Shown: positions 45,166-55,322 of the stretch, piece by piece
Layout: each line of letters opens with the position of its first letter
How positions within the stretch are numbered: the stretch's first letter is position 1
Source of the DNA: JAQBXX01 sp947085325
GTDB taxonomy: Bacteria; Pseudomonadota; Gammaproteobacteria; SURF-13
Direction of reading: 5' to 3'
DNA length: 64,000 bases
NCBI GenBank assembly: GCA_947085325.1
Contig: CAMTVY010000011.1
Span: 15,895-79,894 of the forward strand
Notes under the pieces: model-generated
Database searches by the model: none
Told to the model about the DNA's origin: nothing
The model's input: the letters and a program-made list of their open reading frames with translations, nothing else
Made by a program: the position numbers and the translations under genes

Positions 45166-46347
45166 ATGCCTGCACTTTTTAAATCCTTCCACCCCCCCAA
45201 ACGTACACTGATGGGCCCCGGCCCCTCCGATGTGAATCCGCGCATTCTAGAGGCGATGTCCCGCCCCACCATCGGCCATCTTGACCCCGTGTTCGTGTCG
45301 ATGATGGATGAGATGAAGACACTGTTGCAGTATGCGTTTCAGACCAAAAATCCGCTGACCCTGCCGGTGTCGGCCCCCGGTTCGGCCGGCATGGAGATGT
45401 GCTTCGTCAATCTCGTGGAGCCCGGCGACAAGGTCGTCATCTGCCAGAACGGCGTGTTCGGCGGGCGCATGAAGGAAAACGTGGAGCGCTGCGGCGCCAC
45501 GCCCGTGATGGTGGAAGACGCCTGGGGCAGCGCGGTAGACGCCAACAAGCTGGAAGACGCCCTCAAGAGCAATCCCGACACCAAGGTAGTCGCCTTCGTG
45601 CACGCGGAAACCTCCACTGGCGCACTGTCGGACGTGAAGACGCTGGTCGACATCGCGCACCGTTACGGCTGCCTTGCCATCGTGGATGCCGTCACCTCGC
45701 TCGGCGGCTCGGCGCTGAAGGTAGACGACTGGGGGGTTGACGCGATTTACTCCGGTTCGCAGAAGTGTTTGTCCTGCACGCCGGGCCTGTCACCGGTGAG
45801 CTTCAGCGAGCGCGCAGTGGAGAAGGTCAAGGCACGCAAAACCAAGGTGCAGAGCTGGTTCCTGGATTTGACGCTGGTGATGGGTTACTGGGGCAGCGGC
45901 AAACGCGCCTACCATCACACCGCGCCGATCAATGCGCTGTACGGCCTGCACGAGGCGCTGGTCATCTTGCAGGAAGAAGGGCTGGAAGCCGCCTGGGCGC
46001 GCCACACGCGCAATCATCTGGCGCTGAAGGCGGGTGCTGAAGCGATGGACCTGCGCTTCGTCGTAAAAGAAGGCGAACGCCTGCCGCAGCTCAATTCCAT
46101 TTATATACCGGATGGCGTGGACGACGCCGCAGTGCGGACAGCGCTACTGAAGGATTACAACCTTGAGATCGGTGCCGGTCTCGGTGCGATGGCCGGAAAA
46201 ATCTGGCGCATCGGCCTCATGGGCTATGCCAGCAATCCCACCAATGTGCTGTTTTGCCTGGGTGCCCTGGAAGAAACGCTGGCCCGCCTGAATGCGCCTA
46301 TCACGCGCGGCGCAGCCGTGGCCACGGCGCAGCGGGCGCTGGCTTAA
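45166..46347 (+). CDS. Alanine/serine-glyoxylate aminotransferase
   Basis: Class V PLP aminotransferase of the AGT/SGAT family that converts glyoxylate to glycine using alanine or serine. The 393 residues include RTLMGPGPSDVNPRIL near the N-terminus, HAETSTG around residue 146, and the PLP lysine in YSGSQKCLSCTPGLSP. It lies 76 bp after glcF on the same strand, so glycolate to glyoxylate to glycine is the likely route. The amino donor cannot be told from sequence. The ATG at 45166 is preferred over a TTG at 45157. Confidence 0.9.
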   Translation: MPALFKSFHPPKRTLMGPGPSDVNPRILEAMSRPTIGHLDPVFVSMMDEMKTLLQYAFQTKNPLTLPVSAPGSAGMEMCFVNLVEPGDKVVICQNGVFGGRMKENVERCGATPVMVEDAWGSAVDANKLEDALKSNPDTKVVAFVHAETSTGALSDVKTLVDIAHRYGCLAIVDAVTSLGGSALKVDDWGVDAIYSGSQKCLSCTPGLSPVSFSERAVEKVKARKTKVQSWFLDLTLVMGYWGSGKRAYHHTAPINALYGLHEALVILQEEGLEAAWARHTRNHLALKAGAEAMDLRFVVKEGERLPQLNSIYIPDGVDDAAVRTALLKDYNLEIGAGLGAMAGKIWRIGLMGYASNPTNVLFCLGALEETLARLNAPITRGAAVATAQRALA

Positions 46348-46351
46348 GCGA

Positions 46352-47539
46352 TCACACCACGCCCAGCAGCTTTTGCATGCGGCCAAGGGCGTCGCGCAGG
46401 TTTTCCATGCTGGTGGCGAACGACAAGCGCATGTAGCCCGGCGCGCCGAAGGCGGAACCCGGCACCAGCGCAACACCGATTTCGTTCAGCAGAAACTCGG
46501 CCAGCGCAATGTCGTCCTTCATCCGCAGATTGTCGATCACACCCTGCATATTGGGAAATGAGTAAAACGCGCCAGGCGAAGGCAGACACTGCACGCCCTT
46601 GATGGCATTCAATGCCTGCCACACGAATGCATGGCGCTCCCTGAACTGCCGCACCCAGTCTTGCATGAATGACTGGTCGCCCTCCAGCGCCGCCTGCGCC
46701 GCCACCTGCGAAATCGAGGCCGGATTGGAGGTGCTTTGCGACTGGATATTCTTCATCATCGCGATCAGTGGCTTTGGTCCGGCGGCATAGCCGATACGCC
46801 AGCCGGTCATGGAGTAGCTCTTGGACACGCCGTTGATGACGATGGTGCGTGCGGCCAGATCCGGGCAGGCATTGAGGATGTTGCAGAACGGCGTATCGCC
46901 CAGCAGGATATGTTCGTAGATATCGTCGCTCGCAACCATCACCTGCGGATGGCGGCGCAACACCGCACCCAGCCCCTCCAGTTCGGCGCGCGTATAGGTG
47001 GCGCCGGTCGGGTTGGACGGGCTGTTCATCACGAACAGCCGCGTGCGCGGCGTGATGGCGGCTTCGAGTTGTTGCGGCGTGATCTTGAACTGCTGCTCGA
47101 TACCCGCATAGACAATCACCGGCACGCCCTCGGCCAGCAGCACCATGTCGGGGTAGGATACCCAGTACGGCGCCGGGATGATCACCTCGTCACCGGCGTT
47201 GAGCAGGGCCTGCGCGAGATTGTAGAAGCTCTGCTTGCCGCCCACCGACGCCAGCACCTGGTCGGCGCTGTAGTCAAGCCCGTTCTCACGCCGGAATTTG
47301 GCGACTATCGCCTGCTTCAGCCCCGGCGTGCCGTCTACCGCCGTATACTTGGTAAACCCGGCCTGGATCGCCTTGATCGCCGCTTGCTTGATAGGCTCCG
47401 GGGTATCGAAATCGGGCTCGCCCGCGCCCAGACCGATGATGTCCCTGCCCTGGGCCTTGAGCGCGGCGGCGCGCTCGGTTACGGCGAGCGTAGGTGACGG
47501 CTTGATCAGCCGCGCCCGCTTGGAGAGTTGTACGTCCAA
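46352..47539 (-). CDS. aspC: Aspartate aminotransferase family protein
   Basis: Class I PLP aminotransferase, probably aspartate:2-oxoglutarate. About 395 residues from the TTG at 47539, which gives LDVQLSKRARLIKPSPTLAV, the usual family start, and has GAGGA 8 nt upstream. ATGs at 47587 and 47608 would add 16-23 residues. Motifs: GAGEPDFDTPEPIK, NSPSNPTG, and the PLP lysine in NGVSKSYSMTGWRIGYAAG. It is convergent with the glyoxylate aminotransferase gene (4-bp gap). An adjacent uvrB is also seen in Pseudomonas. Confidence 0.9.
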   Translation of the reverse strand: MDVQLSKRARLIKPSPTLAVTERAAALKAQGRDIIGLGAGEPDFDTPEPIKQAAIKAIQAGFTKYTAVDGTPGLKQAIVAKFRRENGLDYSADQVLASVGGKQSFYNLAQALLNAGDEVIIPAPYWVSYPDMVLLAEGVPVIVYAGIEQQFKITPQQLEAAITPRTRLFVMNSPSNPTGATYTRAELEGLGAVLRRHPQVMVASDDIYEHILLGDTPFCNILNACPDLAARTIVINGVSKSYSMTGWRIGYAAGPKPLIAMMKNIQSQSTSNPASISQVAAQAALEGDQSFMQDWVRQFRERHAFVWQALNAIKGVQCLPSPGAFYSFPNMQGVIDNLRMKDDIALAEFLLNEIGVALVPGSAFGAPGYMRLSFATSMENLRDALGRMQKLLGVV

Positions 47540-47611
47540 ACCAGAATTCCTCACTATCACTAAAGGTTGCAAAATCTGTTTACTCATACGCCCATCGGCA
47601 AACCGCACTTC

Positions 47612-47730
47612 CCGCCACGTCCCCGGCCCCTATGCAGGAGGCGGGACAGGGTAGGGACAGGGGAAACAGCGTACTTACGCAGGCGTCACCAAGTAATGCC
47701 ACACGCATTACTTTGTGACGCCTGCGTACT
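47612..47730 (-). repeat. Two-hairpin dispersed element, copy 2
   Basis: Read on the minus strand: hairpin ACGCAGGCGTCACAAAGTAATGC with its complement, then ACCCTGTCCCGCC...GGGGACGTGGCGG. It matches the layout of copy 1 at 30599-30718. The first stem reads CAGGCGTCAC/GTGACGCCTG here and CAGGAGTCAC/GTGACTCCTG in copy 1, a paired change that keeps the stem. It lies just upstream of aspC in the same direction. Confidence 0.8.
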
Positions 47731-47762
47731 ATACTGGATTGCCGTTGCCCCCTGAAAGCCCC

Positions 47763-49796
<2,034 letters not shown>

Positions 49797-49798
49797 CC

Positions 49799-50773
49799 AT
49801 GACGCTGTCATCACTGAGATGGTACGACGGGTTACGCACGCTGGCCTGCGTACTTGTCATGTCCACGCCTATGTCCGTTGCTGCTGACGACGCGCCACCC
49901 CCCGAAGCGGACGGCGCAACAGAGATGGCGGCAGCGGAGCCTGCTGCGGAAAGCGCGCTGAGCTTCCACGAGACCTATGTCCCCGGCACTATCATGCAGT
50001 TCACGCCGGACTATAGCGTCATCGTGCGCAGAAAAGTGGCCCGGCTGGACACTCCGGTCACGACCGGCGCCAGCGAAGCCGTCAGCGTGCTGGAATTTCT
50101 TGATAGCGAAGGCAGGCCGCTGTATGAACAGCGCTTCCCACTGCGCCTGGATGACACCGGCTTCATCAATCCCTGCGTGCTCGACCTCAGCCAGCGCACA
50201 CTTGCCGGACGGCCCGTCCTGCTGCTCGAATATGGCTGCGACCCCACCACCCCCGGCTTTCACAACTACCGCTTCTTCGCCCTCGACAGCCAGCGCCAGT
50301 TGCGCCAGGTTGCATCGCCGCTCGACGGCATCAACGGCGAGCTCGTCACGCCTGTCACCGGTACACCGCACAGCCGGCACCTGAATGTGCGGCTGTGGAC
50401 GGGCTACTTCGATCTGGTGATCCCGTTTGTGTTCGACGCCAAACAGCATGCCCTGACCATCGACTACGGCAAGCAGCGCTATCTTGCCATAGAGCAATAT
50501 CAGCCCGCGCAACTGCGCCCGCGCCCTGAAGGCAACAGCGCAGTGCTGTATGACAAGCCCGCAGGCGCTATCACCGGGACGGTGCAGGCCTCCGCCGACA
50601 GCCGGGTAAAATATCTGCGTGCCTATGCCAACGCAGACCTCGTCACTGACGGCGAGCTGCCCTGGGTGGGTGACATTGGCGCGATGAAATGGCTGGAGAT
50701 CGACATCGACGGCAAGCGCGGCTGGATCAATCTGGAGAGCGCTGCACAGCTGGGTTTGCCGGGTTCAGGTTGA
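49799..50773 (+). CDS. Exported protein of unknown function, possible SH3-like C-terminus
   Basis: A 324-residue protein starting 2 bp after the uvrB stop. A signal peptide (about residues 1-29, ending SVAADD) and an Ala/Pro/Glu-rich linker precede a mostly beta-looking region. The last 70 residues (from AVLYDKPAGAI to KRGWINLESAAQLGL) resemble a bacterial SH3 domain, which often binds the cell wall. I do not recognise the family. The gene may be translated with uvrB, but a functional link is not evident. Confidence 0.75.
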   Translation: MTLSSLRWYDGLRTLACVLVMSTPMSVAADDAPPPEADGATEMAAAEPAAESALSFHETYVPGTIMQFTPDYSVIVRRKVARLDTPVTTGASEAVSVLEFLDSEGRPLYEQRFPLRLDDTGFINPCVLDLSQRTLAGRPVLLLEYGCDPTTPGFHNYRFFALDSQRQLRQVASPLDGINGELVTPVTGTPHSRHLNVRLWTGYFDLVIPFVFDAKQHALTIDYGKQRYLAIEQYQPAQLRPRPEGNSAVLYDKPAGAITGTVQASADSRVKYLRAYANADLVTDGELPWVGDIGAMKWLEIDIDGKRGWINLESAAQLGLPGSG

Positions 50774-50799
50774 ACCCCTGCCCACCCACGTGGTATTTT
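50770..50799 (+). promoter_or_regulatory. Promoter of tRNA-Val
   Basis: TTGAAC and TATTTT are separated by 18 bp; the -10 box ends 13 bp before tRNA-Val. It overlaps the last codon of the upstream gene. Confidence 0.55.
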
Positions 50800-50812
50800 A
50801 CGCCCTCTTTGC

Positions 50813-50887
50813 AGGCGCGTAGCTCAGTGGTAGAGCACTACCTTGACATGGTAGTGGTCGGTGGTTCGATCCCACTCGCGCCTACCA
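50813..50887 (+). tRNA. tRNA-Val (GAC)
   Basis: 75 nt including CCA. Acceptor stem AGGCGCG/CGCGCCT, anticodon loop TTGACAT (anticodon GAC) between CTACC and GGTAG, T-arm GGTGGTTCGATCCCACT. A tRNA-Val upstream of thrS matches Pseudomonas order. Confidence 0.96.
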
Positions 50888-50899
50888 CTTAAGACAGTT

Positions 50900-50997
50900 A
50901 CAAGATGCAAGATATAAGGGAAAAGTAAAAACCGGCACGGTCAACTTTAGCTTGTGGTTTCTTGTAGCTTGTACCTTTTCTCTTGTACCTTGTATCT
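50900..50997. repeat. Imperfect palindrome of ACAAGATACAAG words upstream of thrS
   Basis: ACAAGATGCAAGATATAAGG on the left is partly complementary to the right arm ending CTCTTGTACCTTGTATCT, with a second CTTGTAGCTTGTACC in between. It has the same style as the GTGGCGAG palindrome at 5155, with arms built of short repeated words. It occupies most of the gap between tRNA-Val and thrS. Confidence 0.6.
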
Positions 50998-51006
50998 GAG
51001 TTTATT

Positions 51007-52932
51007 ATGCCCACAATCACCCTTCCCGACGGCAGTCAGCGCGAATTCCCGCAGCCTGTCAGCATTCAAGACATCGCCGCGTCGATCGGCGCGGGGCTGG
51101 CCAAGGCGGCGCTGGCCGCCAAGGTGGACGGCATTCTGGTCGATACCTCGCACCTGCTCGACCACGATGCCAGCGTAGCCATTGTTACCGACAAGGGCCC
51201 GGAGGCGCTCGATGTGGTGCGCCACTCCACCGCGCACCTGCTGGCACAGGCGGTGAAGGAGCTGTTTCCCAAGGCGCAGGTGACCATCGGCCCGGTGATT
51301 GAAGACGGCTTTTATTACGATTTCGCCTTCGAGCACCGCTTTACGCCGGATGACCTCGCTGCCATCGAGGCCAAGATGCAGGAGCTGGCCGCACGCGACC
51401 TGCCGGTGTCACGCTCGGTGCTGTCGCGCGAGGATGCGATTACCTTTTTCCGTGGTCTGGGCGAGGAATACAAGGCGCAGATCATCGAAGGCATCCCGGC
51501 GCAGGAACAGCTGTCGCTGTACAAGCAGGGCGACTTTATCGACCTCTGCCGCGGCCCGCACGTACCCGGCACCGGCAAGCTCAAGGCCTTCAAGCTCATG
51601 AAGCTGGCCGGGGCCTACTGGCGCGGCGATTCCAAAAACGAAATGCTGCAGCGCATCTACGGCACCGCCTGGCTCAATGAGAAGGATCTCAAGGCCTATC
51701 TGCACCGCCTGGAAGAAGCCGAAAAGCGCGACCACCGCAAGCTGGCCAAACAGCTCGGCCTGTTTCACTTTCAGGAAGAAGCGCCGGGCATGGTGTTCTG
51801 GCACGACAATGGCTGGCGCATTTATCAAGAGGTCGAAAACTACATCCGCACGCTGCTGCGCGGGCACGGCTACCAGGAAATCCGCACCCCGCAGGTGGTG
51901 GATCGCAGCCTGTGGGAAAAGTCCGGCCACTGGGACAAATTCAAGGAGCTGATGTTCACCACCGAGTCGGAGAAGCGCGACTACGCAGTGAAGCCCATGA
52001 ACTGCCCGTGTCATGTGCAAATCTACAATCAGGGCCTGAAAAGCTACCGCGACCTGCCCCTGCGCCTGGCCGAGTTCGGCTCCTGCCACCGCAACGAGCC
52101 CTCCGGCACACTGCACGGCCTCATGCGTCTGCGCAATTTCGTGCAGGATGACGCGCACATCTTCTGCACCGAAGCACAAATCCAGGACGAGGTGTCGGCC
52201 TTCATCGATCTGCTGTTCGGGGTCTACGCGGACTTCGGCTTCAAGGATGTCCTCATCAAGCTCTCCACCCGCCCGGCGAACCGCGTGGGCGCGGACGAGG
52301 TGTGGGACAAGGCCGAGCATGCGCTGGAGCAGGCGCTCAACGCCAAGCAGCTGCCCTGGGATCTGCAACCCGGTGAAGGTGCGTTCTACGGCCCCAAGAT
52401 CGAATTCTCGCTTAAGGACAGCATTGGCCGCGTGTGGCAGTGCGGCACCATCCAGGTCGATTTCTCCATGCCGGGCCGTCTCGGCGCTCACTATATCGCG
52501 GAGGACGGCTCCAAACAGGTGCCGGTGATGCTGCACCGCGCCATACTGGGCTCGCTCGAACGTTTCATCGGCATCCTCATCGAAGACAGCGCGGGCAGCC
52601 TGCCGCCCTGGCTCGCCCCGGTGCAGGCCGTAGTCATGAATATCACGGACAATCAAGCAGGTTACGCAAAGAAATGTACGGAAATCCTGCAAAAACAGGG
52701 CCTAAGGGTAAAATCGGACTTGAGAAATGAGAAGATAGGCTTTAAAATCCGTGAGCACACACTGCAACGCATCCCCTACCTGCTGGTGGCGGGTGACCGC
52801 GAAGTGGAAAATAACACTGTGGCCGTGCGCACGCGAAGCGGTAAAGACCTCGGCGTAATGTCGATCGAGGTCTTTACGGATCGACTCCGATCCAATATCG
52901 CGCGCCGCGGTCTTGCAGTTTTGGAGGATTAA
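51007..52932 (+). CDS. thrS: Threonyl-tRNA synthetase
   Basis: Class II synthetase that charges tRNA-Thr and edits Ser-tRNA-Thr. The 641-residue protein has the TGS domain (PTITLPDGSQREFPQPVS), the editing domain with HSTAHLLAQAVKELFP, the zinc-site CPCHVQIYN, class II motif 2 in FGSCHRNEPSG, LHRAILGSLERFIGILIE (motif 3) and an anticodon domain. The ATG at 51007 is chosen over 50983 because it gives the family N-terminus MPTITLPDGS. infC begins 4 bp after its stop. Confidence 0.97.
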   Translation: MPTITLPDGSQREFPQPVSIQDIAASIGAGLAKAALAAKVDGILVDTSHLLDHDASVAIVTDKGPEALDVVRHSTAHLLAQAVKELFPKAQVTIGPVIEDGFYYDFAFEHRFTPDDLAAIEAKMQELAARDLPVSRSVLSREDAITFFRGLGEEYKAQIIEGIPAQEQLSLYKQGDFIDLCRGPHVPGTGKLKAFKLMKLAGAYWRGDSKNEMLQRIYGTAWLNEKDLKAYLHRLEEAEKRDHRKLAKQLGLFHFQEEAPGMVFWHDNGWRIYQEVENYIRTLLRGHGYQEIRTPQVVDRSLWEKSGHWDKFKELMFTTESEKRDYAVKPMNCPCHVQIYNQGLKSYRDLPLRLAEFGSCHRNEPSGTLHGLMRLRNFVQDDAHIFCTEAQIQDEVSAFIDLLFGVYADFGFKDVLIKLSTRPANRVGADEVWDKAEHALEQALNAKQLPWDLQPGEGAFYGPKIEFSLKDSIGRVWQCGTIQVDFSMPGRLGAHYIAEDGSKQVPVMLHRAILGSLERFIGILIEDSAGSLPPWLAPVQAVVMNITDNQAGYAKKCTEILQKQGLRVKSDLRNEKIGFKIREHTLQRIPYLLVAGDREVENNTVAVRTRSGKDLGVMSIEVFTDRLRSNIARRGLAVLED

Positions 52933-52936
52933 ACTT

Positions 52937-53452
52937 ATTGCTGCTGACAAAAAGACCCGTCTGAATGACAACATAAGCGCCTCGGAAGTGCGCTTGATCG
53001 GGAAAGAGGGAGAACAGATTGGTGTCGTGCCGATTGAAGAGGCGCAAAGACTAGCCCTCGAAGACGAACTCGACTTGGTAGAGATCGTGCCCACCGCAGA
53101 CCCTCCGGTGTGCCGCATCATGAATTACGGCAAATTTCTGTTCGAGGAGAACAAGAAGCGTCACTCCGCGAAGAAGAAACAGAAGCAGATTCAGATCAAG
53201 GAAGTGAAGTTCCGCCCCGGCACGGAAGAAGGCGATTATCAGGTCAAGCTGCGTAACCTGACCCGCTTCCTGCAAGAAGGCGACAAGGCCAAAATCACAC
53301 TGCGCTATCGCGGGCGTGAAATGGCCCATCAGGAACTGGGCGTAAAGTTGCTCAAGCGGATTGAGTCCGATCTGGCAGAAATTGGAGTCGTGGAGCAGTT
53401 CCCACGCATGGAAGGGCGCCAGATGATCATGCTGGTCGGGCCCAAGCGCTAA
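52937..53452 (+). CDS. infC: Translation initiation factor IF-3 (ATT start)
   Basis: Binds the 30S subunit and discriminates against non-canonical initiation. About 171 residues, with SEVRLIGKEGEQIGVVPIEE and PPVCRIMNYGKFLFE in the N-terminal domain and RYRGREMAHQELG in the C-terminal domain. No ATG, GTG or TTG fits. The ATT at 52937 has GGAGG 9 nt upstream and gives the expected length. A rare AUU start is the known basis of infC autoregulation in E. coli, so the same control is likely. The upstream TTG at 52913 would lie inside thrS. Confidence 0.95.
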   Translation: MAADKKTRLNDNISASEVRLIGKEGEQIGVVPIEEAQRLALEDELDLVEIVPTADPPVCRIMNYGKFLFEENKKRHSAKKKQKQIQIKEVKFRPGTEEGDYQVKLRNLTRFLQEGDKAKITLRYRGREMAHQELGVKLLKRIESDLAEIGVVEQFPRMEGRQMIMLVGPKR

Positions 53453-53478
53453 ATTTGAATGTTTAAGGAATCGTAGTC

Positions 53479-53676
53479 ATGCCGAAGATGAAAACCAACA
53501 GCGGTGCGGCCAAGCGCTTCAAGCGCACGGCCTCGGGCGGCTTCAAGCACGGCCAGTCGCACCTGAACCATATCCGTACCAAGAAGAGCACCAAGCGCAA
53601 GCGTCACTTGCGCCACAGCAATATGGTAGACAAGTCGGACGTACCTGGTCTGCGCCGTCTGCTGCCGTTCAGTTAA
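53479..53676 (+). CDS. rpmI: 50S ribosomal protein L35
   Basis: Structural protein of the large ribosomal subunit. The 65-residue protein starts MPKMKTNSGAAKRFKRTASG, is rich in Lys and Arg, and is of standard length. It lies between infC (26 bp) and rplT (19 bp), the usual infC-rpmI-rplT operon. Confidence 0.97.
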   Translation: MPKMKTNSGAAKRFKRTASGGFKHGQSHLNHIRTKKSTKRKRHLRHSNMVDKSDVPGLRRLLPFS

Positions 53677-53695
53677 TAGATAGAGGTTATACGTC

Positions 53696-54058
53696 ATGCC
53701 AAGAGTAAAACGCGGCGTCACCGCCGGTCGCCGACACAAGAAAGTTCTTGATCAAGCCAAGGGCTACTACGGCGCACGCAGCAAAATCTACCGCGTTGCC
53801 AAGCAGGCCGTCATCAAGGCCGGCCAATACGCCTACATCGGTCGCAAGCAGCGCAAGCGTCAGTTCCGCGCGCTCTGGATCACGCGCATCAACGCCGCTG
53901 CACGTGAGTGCGGTTTGTCCTACAGCCTGTTCATCAATGGCCTGACCAAGGCCTTGATCAACCTCGACCGCAAGGTGCTGGCCGACATCGCAGTACACGA
54001 CAAGCCCGCGTTTGCAGCGCTGGCGGAGAAGGCCAAGGCCCACACCCTGTCGCACTGA
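53696..54058 (+). CDS. rplT: 50S ribosomal protein L20
   Basis: Early assembly protein of the large subunit and, in E. coli, translational repressor of rpmI-rplT. The 120 residues start PRVKRGVTAGRRHKKVLDQA and contain QRKRQFRALWITRINAAAR-type sequence in the RNA-binding C-terminal half. A strong terminator follows. Confidence 0.97.
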   Translation: MPRVKRGVTAGRRHKKVLDQAKGYYGARSKIYRVAKQAVIKAGQYAYIGRKQRKRQFRALWITRINAAARECGLSYSLFINGLTKALINLDRKVLADIAVHDKPAFAALAEKAKAHTLSH

Positions 54059-54086
54059 GCGCCACGTAGCAGTACCGTGTCAGATA

Positions 54087-54117
54087 GGGGAAAGGCCGTC
54101 CGGCCTTTCCCCTTTTT
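54087..54117 (+). terminator. Rho-independent terminator between rplT and pheS
   Basis: An 11-bp perfect stem GGGGAAAGGCC/GGCCTTTCCCC with a 4-nt loop is followed by five T. In E. coli this gap holds the pheM leader and attenuator. Here I see no Phe-rich leader peptide upstream of the hairpin, so it is more likely a simple, perhaps partial, terminator. Confidence 0.92.
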
Positions 54118-54141
54118 GTTTACGTAAGGGGAGCATCACAG

Positions 54142-55188
54142 GTGCACAAAGACCTCGACAACATCGTGCTTGAGGCGCAGCAGGCGGTCACCGCCGCAAC
54201 CGGGCTGCCCGCCCTGGAGAGCCTGCGTGTGCACTACCTTGGCAAGAAGGGCGTGCTCACCGAGTATCTCAAGCAGTTGGGCACGCTGGCGCCCGAACAG
54301 CGTCCGCAAGCCGGCCAAGCGATCAATCAGGCCAAGCAGACCGTGCAGGCTGCCATCGAGTCACGCCGCGAGGCGCTGGAGACCGCCGCACTGGATGCGC
54401 GTCTGGCGGACGCAGCGCTGGACGTCACCCTGCCGGGGCGTGGCCAGACCAGCGGCGGGCTGCATCCCGTCACCCGCACCCTGACCCGCATCAACACGCT
54501 GTTCACGCGCCTCGGCTTCGAGATTGTCGAAGGCCCCGAGATAGAAGACGACTACCACAACTTCGAGGCGCTCAATATTCCCGCAGAGCACCCTGCGCGT
54601 GACATGCACGACACTTTTTATTTCGACGCCAGCACCCTGCGCTTCGGCTCAGGCCAAGCCCTGCTCCGCACCCACACCTCGCCGGTGCAGGTACACGTGA
54701 TGAAGCAGACACCGCCACCATTGCGCATTATTGCGCCCGGGCGCGTGTACCGTTGCGACTCTGACCTTACCCACACGCCCATGTTCCACCAGGTTGAAGG
54801 CCTGATGGTGGACGAAGGCGTGAGCTTCGTTGACCTTAAAGGCTTGCTGGATGATTTTCTGCACCACTTTTTTGAGCGCGATGATCTGGCGGTGCGCTTT
54901 CGCCCTTCCTACTTCCCGTTTACCGAACCCTCTGCCGAAGTGGATATCCAGTGCGTGATGTGCAGCGGCGCGGGCTGCCGCGTCTGCGGCCACAGCGGCT
55001 GGCTCGAAGTCATGGGTTGCGGCATGGTGCACCCCAATGTCTTCGCGCATGTCGGCATCGACAATGAACGTTACACCGGCTTCGCCTTCGGCATGGGTGT
55101 CGAGCGGCTGGCCATGCTGCGTTATGGCGTGAATGATCTCCGCTTGTTTTTCGAAAACGACCTGCGCTTTTTGCAACAATTTAATTAA
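54142..55188 (+). CDS. pheS: Phenylalanyl-tRNA synthetase alpha subunit
   Basis: Catalytic subunit of the alpha2-beta2 class II enzyme. The 348-residue protein has an N-terminal coiled coil, motif 2 around RVYRCDSDLTHTPMFHQVEG, zinc-like Cys spacing CVMCSGAGCRVCGHSGW, and motif 3 GFAFGMGVERLAML. The start is a GTG at 54142 with AGGGGAG 8 nt upstream. It lies just downstream of the terminator and is followed by pheT after a palindrome. Confidence 0.96.
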   Translation: MHKDLDNIVLEAQQAVTAATGLPALESLRVHYLGKKGVLTEYLKQLGTLAPEQRPQAGQAINQAKQTVQAAIESRREALETAALDARLADAALDVTLPGRGQTSGGLHPVTRTLTRINTLFTRLGFEIVEGPEIEDDYHNFEALNIPAEHPARDMHDTFYFDASTLRFGSGQALLRTHTSPVQVHVMKQTPPPLRIIAPGRVYRCDSDLTHTPMFHQVEGLMVDEGVSFVDLKGLLDDFLHHFFERDDLAVRFRPSYFPFTEPSAEVDIQCVMCSGAGCRVCGHSGWLEVMGCGMVHPNVFAHVGIDNERYTGFAFGMGVERLAMLRYGVNDLRLFFENDLRFLQQFN

Positions 55189-55192
55189 AACC

Positions 55193-55310
55193 ACTTAACG
55201 CAAAGACGCCCAGACGCCCAGACGCAAACAACATGAACGCACACACAGCCAGCCCGCTCAGCTTTTATTTTTCATGGCGTACTTTGCGTCTCTGCGTCTT
55301 CGCGTTAGGC
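55193..55310. repeat. Dispersed palindrome, AACGCAAAGACGC family, copy D
   Basis: The left arm (55193-55228) has GACGCCCA in duplicate; the right arm (55283-55309) reads as the complement of CCTAACGCGAAGACGCAGAG. The arms are more diverged than in copies B and C. It fills the 134-bp gap between pheS and pheT, an unusually wide gap for these two coupled genes. Confidence 0.82.
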
Positions 55311-55322
55311 CTTTATTAAATC

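Noticed and set aside
47700..47762. LexA box upstream of uvrB
   Set aside because: No CTGT-N8-ACAG-like sequence was seen; the palindrome present belongs to the dispersed two-hairpin element.
54060..54141. pheM-type phenylalanine leader peptide before pheS
   Set aside because: A terminator is present, but no short frame with clustered Phe codons precedes it.
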